A stretch of DNA of 64,000 nucleotides from Mariniphaga sp963747515 (GTDB lineage: Bacteria > Bacteroidota > Bacteroidia > Bacteroidales > Prolixibacteraceae), in the NCBI GenBank assembly GCA_963747515.1, contig CAVVFN010000011.1, positions 1-64,000 on the forward strand. Direction: 5' to 3'. The notes under the pieces were generated by a model. The model saw only the letters and a list, made by a program, of their open reading frames with translations. It did not search any database and was not told where the DNA came from. The translations under genes and the position numbers were made by a program. The stretch's first letter is position 1. Each line of letters opens with the position of its first letter. Below are positions 47,831-55,911 of this stretch, one piece after another.

Positions 47831-48406
47831 TTACAACAGCATTAACAAAATCTGTGGCAGGTAATTCTTTAAATCATTTCTGAGTTGCCTGAGGGCATTG
47901 CTTATCTGAAGTTCAACTGTTCTTTTTGACAGTCCAAGCTTATTGGCAATTTTCTCATTATCAATTCCTTCCATCCGGCTTAGTTTAAAAATTTCGCGGC
48001 AACGCGGGGGCAGTTTATCAAGGCTTTTATTCACAACTGACTGCAATTCGGCTTCGGCAAACCATAGGGTAGAAAAATTTTCGGACGATTCTTTTTCATT
48101 AATAGAACCCGGCCATTGGGATTTTTTATTTTCATGTTTCAGGTAATCGAACGAGCGGTTTTTTACTGCGGTAAAAAGATAACGTTTAAGCGATGTTTGA
48201 ATTTTAATTTGTTGATGTTTCACCCAAAGCGTTAAAAATAAATCCTGCACAATGTCTTCTGCCGCATGTTTATTTCCTGTAATGCGCTCGCAATAAGCAC
48301 ATAATCCGGAATAATAGTAATGGAAAATAAAATCAAAGATGACTTTATTCCGGGTTATTATGCCGTTAATGAGATACTGCTCATCCACAAAAATCAGTTT
48401 TATCAA
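47831..48406 (-). CDS. ECF sigma factor (Bacteroidota SusC-associated type)
   Basis: 191 residues. Region 2 (FHYYYSGLCAYCERIT, AAEDIVQDLFLTLWV, RYLFTAVKNRSFDYLKHEN) and region 4 (LPPRCREIFKLSRMEGIDNE, KLGLSKRTVELQISNALRQL) are complete. It recruits RNA polymerase to the susCD operon when released by FecR. The ATG is 6 bp from a CAAACTTA (TAAGTTTG on the coding strand), so either the transcript is nearly leaderless or that box is fortuitous. Confidence 0.9.
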   Translation of the reverse strand: MIKLIFVDEQYLINGIITRNKVIFDFIFHYYYSGLCAYCERITGNKHAAEDIVQDLFLTLWVKHQQIKIQTSLKRYLFTAVKNRSFDYLKHENKKSQWPGSINEKESSENFSTLWFAEAELQSVVNKSLDKLPPRCREIFKLSRMEGIDNEKIANKLGLSKRTVELQISNALRQLRNDLKNYLPQILLMLL

Positions 48407-48469
48407 TCAACCAAACTTACATAAAAAACTTTACAAATGCACGGATATAAATCAACGAAGAGACCGCAA

Positions 48470-48608
48470 AGAGGAGTATCACGCAGCGGACGTAACGAAA
48501 GAGAGGAGTTCACACAGCGATCCCAACATAAAGAATTCGCTGCGCTCTCCGCATTCTCTTTCCGCCGCATTCGCCGCGAGCAATCTTTACACGTTCTCCG
48601 CGAGAAAC
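48470..48608 (+). repeat. Family A palindromic element
   Basis: Left arms TCACGCAGCGGACGTAACG and TTCACACAGCGATCCCAACA; right arms CGCTGCGCTCTCCGCATTC, CGCCGCATTCGCCGCGAG and CGTTCTCCGCGAGAAACG. It lies upstream of the sigma gene but keeps the plus orientation. Confidence 0.8.
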
Positions 48609-48707
48609 GATTTTCACCAAAAATTTCTAAATCAATAGTTAAAAATGATTATTTTTGTTATTACAGGAATGATTAACAAATCAAGGATAATGGTAAAATA
48701 AGCATAT

Positions 48708-48912
48708 ATGACAACTATCATCATAAATGAGAAAACAAAGAAGGGGAGAATAATAATAGAGCTTATTAAAGAAAATGGGCATCGGGAAAATAATAAGCGA
48801 ACCAGAAAATTATTCCTTTAATGAAACCACATTGCAGGCTGTTGAAGAGGCTGAAGCGGGAATAACCACCAAATGTGAATCTTTTGAGGATTACCTTGAA
48901 AAGGTAAAGTAA
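48708..48912 (+). pseudogene. Antitoxin fragment, frameshifted
   Basis: MTTIIINEKTKKGRIIIELI, then after one extra A near 48773, MGIGKIISEPENYSFNETTL and ESFEDYLEKVK. Short RelB-like antitoxin of a relE-type pair. It ends 1 bp before the next start. Confidence 0.55.
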
Positions 48913-48913
48913 A

Positions 48914-49021
48914 ATGTATACACTTGAATTTACTAATCCATATCTTAAAGATTTAAAATTTGCCAGAAAGAGGAACTTTGATGAGGCTAAACTTAATGAA
49001 GCAATTAAATTCAAACCCTAA
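48914..49021 (+). pseudogene. RelE/YafQ-like toxin, truncated after 35 codons
   Basis: MYTLEFTNPYLKDLKFARKR, NFDEAKLNEAIKF, the N-terminal helices of a YafQ-type toxin, then a stop at KP. The catalytic C-terminal half is missing. The next sequence is the end of an outer-membrane protein gene on the opposite strand. Confidence 0.6.
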
Positions 49022-49037
49022 AACATTCAAACATATT

Positions 49038-49892
49038 TTACTGTGACGGCGAAAAGGGCAGATGCGACCGTGCGAGGTATTTTCCCTTGCTGCTCTTGCT
49101 GCTTGCTGTCGTTTGGTTCTCTTTTCCGCCCAGATTGACCGCTATTCCGACCGTCAGATCGGTGAACAGCCCCATTACCTCCCGGCGGTTTCCTTCTGCA
49201 TCGTAATTGTGCACCACATCCAGCAAGTCGTATCCCACCAGATTAAAATTTGCCGCAAGCTTCAGGTTTATGCGTTCGTCAAGTGCATAGCTCAGCCCGC
49301 TGCCCAGGATGAAATTGCCATTACTCACCTGTGTGGTTTTGTACTTCCCGAAACCTTTGCCAAAGATGATATCATCCCCCTGGCGTTCCTTAAAAAACAG
49401 TTCCGACTCGTTAAACAAAACCCCCGCCCCGGCTTTTAAGAATAAAGTTAACGACTGCGGGTTCGCCGGGTTTAAATCAAAATGATACCGTGCAAATACC
49501 TCCGGCCCGTATAGCCGGTTGATAAACTGCACTGGTCCGTTGATGGGTTGAACCGACAGGAAATGGTCATAACCAATGCCCGAAAAAGCGGGATTATCGG
49601 TGTGACCATTCAATGCAGAATAGGAAATTCCGCCTCCTGCTTCCAGTGCGGATGTGAAAAAGCGACTGACCTCCATGCCGGTATAACCTCCCGGCAGGCT
49701 GTTGAATTCAGATGCAGTGCCCGTAAAATCGCGGTAGACTTCCGATACCAGGTACGATATCCCCGTTTTGCCCGATACAATTATTCCTCCCGAAGGTTTT
49801 TCGCTATAACGCTGCTGTGCAACGGTAATAAAACAGGATAAAATAAAACATACCGGCAGAATTGCTTTGTTTACTTTCTTATTCAGGATCAT
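49038..49892 (-). CDS. Outer-membrane beta-barrel protein, hypothetical
   Basis: 284 residues. Signal peptide (AILPVCFILSCFITVAQQ), then alternating strands with turns typical of 8- to 12-stranded OmpA/porin-like barrels (GGIIVSGKTGISYLVSEVYR, LTLFLKAGAGVLF, NFILGSGLSYALDERINLKL, LFTDLTVGIAVNLGG). No specific family recognised. The last roughly 30 residues (KENQTTASSKSSKGK) follow what looks like the natural barrel end, so the C-terminus may have been extended by the junction with the truncated toxin. Confidence 0.65.
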   Translation of the reverse strand: MILNKKVNKAILPVCFILSCFITVAQQRYSEKPSGGIIVSGKTGISYLVSEVYRDFTGTASEFNSLPGGYTGMEVSRFFTSALEAGGGISYSALNGHTDNPAFSGIGYDHFLSVQPINGPVQFINRLYGPEVFARYHFDLNPANPQSLTLFLKAGAGVLFNESELFFKERQGDDIIFGKGFGKYKTTQVSNGNFILGSGLSYALDERINLKLAANFNLVGYDLLDVVHNYDAEGNRREVMGLFTDLTVGIAVNLGGKENQTTASSKSSKGKYLARSHLPFSPSQ

Positions 49893-50061
49893 TTGATTTA
49901 ATGGTTTTTGTTTTCCCTAATAATAATAAGCTGTAAAATTTGCCTGCAGGCCTTCCGGCTTCTCTTTGCCGGTCAGCACTACCAAATATAGAAAATCCAC
50001 GGGTTAAAAAAAACAGCCTGTTGCAATATCATCTAAAATGCCATGTGAAATCAGCATTTTG

Positions 50062-51012
50062 CCTAGAGGAAGGGGGGAGACTGGGAGACGGGAGATTGGG
50101 AGACCGAAGACCGAAGACGGAAGTCGGAAGAAAGGAGAGGGGAGACTGGGAGATTGGGAGACGGAAGAAAGAAGACGGAAGACAGGAGACCGAAGACCGA
50201 AGTCGGGAGACGGAAGACGGAAGTCGGAAGACCGAAGAAGGATGTATTTTTGGTGAAATTTGGTGTTTTTGAGTTTTGGTGGCAAAAGGTTTAGGCCCGA
50301 ACAAACAACATAAACAAAATGAACCCCATAAACAATATAAACAATATGAACCCATAAACCCTGCAATATCGTCGGAAGACCAAAGACGGAAGTCGGGAGA
50401 CCGGAGACCGAAGAAGGAACTTTCAAACCTTTCGAACCTTTCGAACCTTTCGAACCTTTCAACATAAACAAAATGAACCCCATAAACCCCCAACACTAAA
50501 ACACTGAAACACTCGGAAGACCGAAGACCGAAGACCGAAGACGGGAGACGGAAGACGGAAGTCGGAAGACCGAAGAAGGATGTATTTTTGGTGAAATTTG
50601 GTGTTTTTGAGTTTTGGTGGCAAAAGGTTTAGGCCCGAACGAATTTATAGGGTTCATGTGGTTTATGTTGTTGGAAGATCGGAGACGAAAGAAAAAAGAG
50701 GGGAGACTGGGAGACCGAAGACCGAAGACGGGAGACGGAAGACGGAAGACCGAAGAAGGATGTATTTTTGGTGAAATTTGGTGTTTTTGAGTTTTGGTGG
50801 CAAAAGGTTTAGGCCCGAACGAATTTATAGGGTTCATGTGGTTTATGTTGTTGGGAGACCGAAGACGGAAGAAAAGAGATGGAAGACCGGAGACCGAAGA
50901 CCGAAGAAAGAAGAGGGAAGATGGGAGATGGGAAGAAAGAAAAAAGAAGAGGGAAGCTGGAAGACCGAAGAAGGAGGAGGGAAGGGGGAAGAAAGGAAGG
51001 GGGAGATTGGGC
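50062..51012 (+). repeat. Family E heptamer arrays with three constant cassettes
   Basis: Purine-rich arrays of AGACCGA, AGACGGA, AGTCGGA and AGACTGGG units (7-8 bp) at 50062-50240, 50370-50430, 50513-50580, 50672-50760 and 50850-51012. A constant cassette (TTTGGTGAAATTTGGTGTTT, TTGAGTTTTGGTGGCAAAAG, GTTTAGGCCCGAAC) sits at 50241, 50581 and 50761. Long open frames in both directions arise from repetition only. Confidence 0.85.
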
Positions 51013-51268
51013 GGACCTTCTCCGGATTAAACTCAATGTTAATTCAGTGATAATTCAGTGTTAATTCAATGTTTGTTCAATTTTTTGCGAATTTGTATTG
51101 AGTTAAGGCTGAGTTTTCATTGAATGGAACAGGGTGATGGTATAGGCTTTGCAGTGATAACGGTGGGCAGAGGGTGGAAACTGCAGGAATGAAGGATAAT
51201 CTCGGTGCCGGCAGGAACAGCTTGTTTTGTTGCATGTGCAATGGCGGCTTAGGGGCGGTTTTTAATGT

Positions 51269-51302
51269 CAAAAGCCGGAGTGAAGCGTCACACCGGCTTT
51301 TG
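51269..51302 (-). terminator. Hairpin after the EF-hand-loop gene
   Basis: CAAAAGCCGG..CCGGCTTTTG, 9-10-bp stem, 14-nt loop, 20 bp after the stop of the minus-strand gene. The T-run is within the stem end. Confidence 0.6.
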
Positions 51303-51321
51303 AACAGGGCTGGTTTTTGAT

Positions 51322-51702
51322 CTATTTTGGAGGCAGGATGCAGTTGACTCCACTGCCATCGCGCAACCGCCTGCCGTTTCCCCTGTTGCGTCCTGTTCCG
51401 CTTGTGTCAGAACGACGCTGCCTGATGCAGCTGCCATCCCTTAAGCCTAATCCTTTGCCGGGGCCTTTTCCGGCAATACAACCCTGTCCCTGTCCATTTC
51501 CCGGACCGAGACCTTTTCCGGGTTGGGTTCCGTCGTACCTGTCACAAATGCCATCGCCGTTTGCATCGGTAAATCCCGACCGGATGGTTTGGGTGGATGG
51601 TGCTTTTTTCGGATTCACTTTCTGTGCTTCTGCAGCATGGGTACCGAGCAGGATGAATGCTCCAAAAAGAATCATGGGAAAAATTGATTTTTTCATTTTC
51701 AT
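51322..51702 (-). CDS. Small secreted Gly-rich protein with one EF-hand-like loop
   Basis: From ATG 51702: MKMKKSIFPMILFGAFILLG, signal peptide ending at AEA. Then FTDANGDGICDRYDGTQ, a DxNxDGxCDxxD calcium loop, followed by a Gly/Arg/Asp-rich tail with repeated GKGLGPGNGQGQG and GTGRNRGNGRRLRDGSG. 126 residues. No family name known; similar short proteins with this loop and Gly-rich tails occur in Bacteroidota. Probably extracytoplasmic calcium binding. It is the only gene in 2.4 kb of repeats. A start at 51735 is possible but less likely. Confidence 0.65.
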   Translation of the reverse strand: MKMKKSIFPMILFGAFILLGTHAAEAQKVNPKKAPSTQTIRSGFTDANGDGICDRYDGTQPGKGLGPGNGQGQGCIAGKGPGKGLGLRDGSCIRQRRSDTSGTGRNRGNGRRLRDGSGVNCILPPK

Positions 51703-51775
51703 TTTTTTTTTATGTTTTGTACCCTTATGACACATCTCTGCTAAAAAACGTGCACCTTATTTTCTTTTTTTTTTA

Positions 51776-52410
51776 GGGAAGAGGGAAGAGGGAAGACCGG
51801 AGACCAAAGACCGAAGTCGGGAGACCGAAGACCGAAGTTGGGAGACCGAAGACCAAAGACCGAAGTAAAGATTTGTATGTTTGGTGAAATTTGGTGTTTT
51901 TGAGTTTTGGTGGCAAAAGGTTTAGGCCCGAACGAATTTATAGGATTCAGGTGGTTTATGTTGTTGGGAGACCGAAGACCGAAGACCGAAGTTGGGAGAC
52001 AGGAGACTGGGAGACGGGAGACCGAAGTAAAGATTTGTATGTTTGGTGAAATTTGGTGTTTTTGAGTTTTGGTGGCAAAAGGTTTAGGCCCGAACGAATT
52101 TATAGGGTTCATGTGGTTTATGTTGTTGGGAGACCGAAGACCGAAGACCGAAGTTGGGAGACAGGAGACTGGGAGACGGGAGACCGAAGACCGAAGAAAA
52201 AAAGACCGAAGTAAAGATTTGTATGTTTGGTGAAATTTGGTGTTTTTGAGTTTTGGTGGCAAAAGGTTTAGGCCTGAACGAATTTATAGGATTCATGTGG
52301 TTTATGTTGTTGGGAGACCGAAGACCGAAGACGGAAGCTGGAAGACCGAAGACCGAAGACCGAAGAGGGAAGACGGAAGACCGAAGTTGGGAGACGGAAG
52401 AGGGAAGACA
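51776..52410 (+). repeat. Family E heptamer arrays with three constant cassettes
   Basis: Arrays at 51776-51866, 51964-52028, 52127-52215 and 52312-52410; constant cassettes at 51871, 52033 and 52218. Each cassette is followed by GAATTTATAGG and GTGGTTTATGTTGTTGGGAG, the inverted version of the flank used elsewhere. Confidence 0.85.
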
Positions 52411-52460
52411 TTTCATGCGGCGAGTGCAATGAAAGATTTCACGCGGCGAACGCAACGTTT
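52407..52460 (+). repeat. Family A fragment, left arms only
   Basis: TTTCATGCGGCGAGTGCAAT and TTTCACGCGGCGAACGCAAC without right arms. Confidence 0.6.
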
Positions 52461-52589
52461 CAACCCAACAACATAAACAAAATGAACCAAATAAACAAAA
52501 TGAACCATGAACAGTCTCTTCTCAAACCCTTCGAACCTTTTCAAACCCTTCGAACTATTCAGCCGCACCATTTTTTAAAATAAATTTCT

Positions 52590-52597
52590 TAAATTTG
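52590..52597 (+). promoter_or_regulatory. -7 element TAAATTTG
   Basis: Fits TAnnTTTG, 17 bp before the DUF4091 gene ATG. Confidence 0.55.
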
Positions 52598-52614
52598 GCA
52601 TAAATAGAACAACT

Positions 52615-55011
52615 ATGAAAATGAACACAATGCGAATGTATGCTGTTGCTTTTTTAGTTGCAGCGGGCTTATCAACATGGGTTTCCTGCACATCAGAAAA
52701 AACGGCATCGGATGATTCCCTCCTTTTGAAAGTTTCGGCGGAGAATCTGGAAGGTCTGAACCCGGAACAATGGCCGGAAGTAAAAGAAATGGACGGTAAG
52801 AAGGTGCGCACGCTGCTGCGCCGCAACGGGATTTTTGTTTTGCCCGCCTGGTGGGGAAGCAGTGCACGTCCCGGTGAAGGCGATGTGTTTGTTCTGGAAA
52901 TAGATTACAAGGATGTGGTTTCCGCTCCTTTTATTGTTTCTTCTTTTGGCAACTGCGAGAACAGCGTGCAGTTTTTATCGGCCGCGCAAAAGGCAGCTTA
53001 TGAGTCGGAGGTCGGACTGGAAATGAATACGTTGAGCGAACTTCACCGGATACCGGGCGAAAATACTTCCGAATGGAAAACAGCAGCGGTTCCTGTATCG
53101 TGGGATTACCTCTATGCCGGAAAAGGGAATCCGGGAGGGATGGAAAAGCAGGTATTCGGTATCCGGTTAAGCGGCGGGGACGAAAATTTGCCGGTTTCGG
53201 AAATACGCGTCAGGAAAGCAACCAAAGAGGATGAAGTGCGGTACAATGCGGAAACACGGGCATGGATTAAAGAGAGCCAGCAGAAATATGGCAACTTACA
53301 GGCCCCGGCTTCCGATGCGAATCTTCCGGAGAAATGGAAATCAAAAAACTGCATTCCGTATGTGCGCAATTACCTGTCTCCAATCCTGCCTGGTGACATT
53401 CCCGATCTGCAGGAAATGGAAACTCCCATGAAGGTTCGAATGGCTTTGAATGAAATGGAATGCAAACAACTGGGGGTTTATGCCAACGGAGAAAATCTTC
53501 AGGACGTTTCCATCGGCCTTTCGGAACTTAAAAATAAGGATGGGAAGGTGTTAAATGCAGAAACAAAACTGTATACGGCTGAATATGCGTTTGTTAAGGA
53601 AGGCCGGCAGGGGATAAAACCCGATGCGCAGCGAATTTGGCCTTTGTTTGCAACAACCGTGCAAGACGGGAATTCGCAGGCGTTCTGGCTTACGTTTGAA
53701 ACCAAAAAAGAAACGGCCCTGCCGGGTATTTACAGGGGCGAATTAAATATTGAAGTGGAAGGAAAAACGACGGTAACAGTTCCTTTGGAAATTGAAGTTA
53801 TGCCCGTTACCCTGCTGACCATGGAAGAAGCGGGTTTGTCGATGGGAGGCTGCGTTACAGGTTTCGTTCCGTTCCACAACATTTCCTATGCCGTAAAAAA
53901 CAATGTAAATGCATTCAATTCATGGTTTACAAGTGTAAGGCCTGCCATGAGCAAAGTGGACGGGAAAATGGTGCTCGATTTTACGCTGATTGATGAGTGG
54001 ATGAAAAATGCAAAGCGGCTGGGCTGGAAGAATACCGTATATTTTTTGGGTGGCAATCCGTATGGGTTTCCGAGAACGATGAACCTGGAAAAAGAACTTT
54101 TTATATTGATGCAGGACGAAGGCAGCCGGGAAGAACGGTTGGAGAAATTCCTGAAACTTTCGGCCGCTGAAGCGAACAGGGGAAAAATACTGGAAGAAAT
54201 CAGGGGTGTATATGCGCAGTGGGTGAAGGAAGTTACGGAGCATGCCCGGGCAAACGGATGGCCCGAGCTGATACTGACACCTTTCGACGAACCGGCTAAG
54301 GCCATACAAAAACCTTATCGGAAGGAAGGCCACGAAAACGACGATTTGGTTATAGGTACCGGCCCCTGGATCCGGGATCATTTTATCGACGGATGTGAGA
54401 TGATCCGGAATTCGGCTGCACCAGGCACACGGATTTACGGTTCTATTCATCACGACTCGGGTATTGAATTTTTACCCTATATTGATGTGTTTTGCACGAA
54501 TGCCATACACCTCGACAATGCATTGGGCGATAAAGTACGTGCAGGAGGAAGCGATAAAGATTTTTGGCAGTATACCGGTGTGGGTGCCGGCAGTGAGCCT
54601 GCCCGCATGCGCTATTCCTTCGGTTATTATTTCGGGGCATTTGATTCCCGCGGATCGTTGTTATGGGCCTACAACTGGGGAAACCATTTCGATACAACAG
54701 AAGGATACAACTGGATGATTTGCTGGGATACTCCCTTTGGCACAATTCCTTCCCTCTCTTTTGAGGGGCTCAGGGAAGCCTGGGACGACAGGCGGTATAT
54801 TGAAACGCTTAAAAAAACTGCGGCATCAAAAGGCAGGGAAGACGAAGCCCGTTCTTTTCTGAATGCGATTTTTAAGGAGGCTGTTTATTCCAAAACGGAA
54901 GGCGGGGAAGATACCGTTGATAATTTCTGGAATGAGATAAACGATATGGAAAAGCTGGATGAGTGGAGGTATGCAATTGCAGATAAGATTGTGGAGATGT
55001 CGAAAATGTGA
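52615..55011 (+). CDS. DUF4091 glycoside-hydrolase-like lipoprotein
   Basis: 798 residues. N-terminal signal with Cys (VAAGLSTWVSC), so probably a lipoprotein. A beta-rich N-terminal half with KVRMALNEMECKQLGVYANG and FWLTFETKKETALPGIYRGE is followed by the C-terminal DUF4091 part (WKNTVYFLGGNPYGFP, PELILTPFDEPAKAIQKPYR, SLLWAYNWGNHFDTTEGYNW, PSLSFEGLREAWDDRRYIE). These match the DUF4091 family of putative TIM-barrel glycosidases; EGLREAWDDRRYIE is the typical C-terminal signature. Substrate unknown. Intact, flanked on both sides by family E repeats, possibly functionally tied to the minus-strand SusC/D operon. Confidence 0.8.
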   Translation: MKMNTMRMYAVAFLVAAGLSTWVSCTSEKTASDDSLLLKVSAENLEGLNPEQWPEVKEMDGKKVRTLLRRNGIFVLPAWWGSSARPGEGDVFVLEIDYKDVVSAPFIVSSFGNCENSVQFLSAAQKAAYESEVGLEMNTLSELHRIPGENTSEWKTAAVPVSWDYLYAGKGNPGGMEKQVFGIRLSGGDENLPVSEIRVRKATKEDEVRYNAETRAWIKESQQKYGNLQAPASDANLPEKWKSKNCIPYVRNYLSPILPGDIPDLQEMETPMKVRMALNEMECKQLGVYANGENLQDVSIGLSELKNKDGKVLNAETKLYTAEYAFVKEGRQGIKPDAQRIWPLFATTVQDGNSQAFWLTFETKKETALPGIYRGELNIEVEGKTTVTVPLEIEVMPVTLLTMEEAGLSMGGCVTGFVPFHNISYAVKNNVNAFNSWFTSVRPAMSKVDGKMVLDFTLIDEWMKNAKRLGWKNTVYFLGGNPYGFPRTMNLEKELFILMQDEGSREERLEKFLKLSAAEANRGKILEEIRGVYAQWVKEVTEHARANGWPELILTPFDEPAKAIQKPYRKEGHENDDLVIGTGPWIRDHFIDGCEMIRNSAAPGTRIYGSIHHDSGIEFLPYIDVFCTNAIHLDNALGDKVRAGGSDKDFWQYTGVGAGSEPARMRYSFGYYFGAFDSRGSLLWAYNWGNHFDTTEGYNWMICWDTPFGTIPSLSFEGLREAWDDRRYIETLKKTAASKGREDEARSFLNAIFKEAVYSKTEGGEDTVDNFWNEINDMEKLDEWRYAIADKIVEMSKM

Positions 55012-55012
55012 G

Positions 55013-55860
55013 GGAAGGAAGAGGGAAAACCGAAGACCGAAGACCGAAGTTGGAAGAGGGAAGATGGGAGACGGGAGACCGAAGACCGAAGCTGGAAGAC
55101 CGGAGACCGGAGACCGAAGACGGAAGTAAAGATTTGTATGTTTGGTGAAATTTGGTGTTTTTGAGTTTTGGTGGCAAAAGGTTTAGGCCCGAACAACATA
55201 AACCACATAAACAAAATGAACCCCATAAACAAAATGAACCCCATAAACCCTGCAATATCGTCGGAAGACCGAAGACGGAAGCTGGAAGACCGGAGACCGA
55301 AGACCGAAGTAAAGATTTGTATGTTTGGTGAAATTTGGTGTTTTTGAGTTTTGGTGGCAAAAGGTTTAGGCCCGAACAACATAAACCACATAAACAAAAT
55401 GAACCCCATAAACAAAATGAACCCCATAAACCCTGCAATATCGTCGGAAGACCGAAGACGGAAGCTGGAAGATCGGAGACCGAAGACCGAAGTAAAGATT
55501 TGTATGTTTGGTGAAATTTGGTGTTTTTGAGTTTTGGTGGCAAAAGGTTTAGGCCCGAACAACATAAACAATAAACACATGAACCACATAAACAAAATGA
55601 ACCCCATAAACCCTGCAATATCGTCCGAAGACCGAAGACCGAAGACCGAAGTTGGGAGACCGAAGACCGAAGTTGGGAGACCGAAGACCGAAGTTGGGAG
55701 ACCGAAGACTGAAGTTGGGAGACCGAAGAAGGAACTATAAACAAAATGAACCACATAAATATGAACCCCATAAACCCTCAAACAATAAAACACTAAAACA
55801 CTAAAACCCTTCAAACTCCTCGAACTTATCGAACTCTTCGAACCTTTGAAATTTGAATTA
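55013..55860 (+). repeat. Family E arrays with three constant cassettes and ATAAACA spacers
   Basis: A composite unit of about 180 bp: heptamer array, constant cassette (55132, 55312, 55497), AACATAAACCACATAAACAA, ATGAACCCCATAAACCCTGC, AATATCGTCGGAAGACC. 55740-55850 has ATAAACA/ATGAACC and TTCGAACTCTTCGAACC simple repeats. Antisense open frames of up to about 980 bp are artefacts. Confidence 0.85.
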
Positions 55861-55911
55861 TTCAAAATATATATATCTTTATGAACTAAAGCATAACTCT
55901 AATTTATTCAG

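Noticed and set aside
51322..51702. Dockerin domain
   Set aside because: Dockerins need two calcium loops about 30 residues apart; only one loop is present.
54872..55865. Long open frames on the minus strand (about 300 codons) in the 55-kb region
   Set aside because: They run through heptamer repeats and constant cassettes and overlap the end of the DUF4091 gene. The translation is low-complexity (SVFGLPTSVFGLP) with no start signal.
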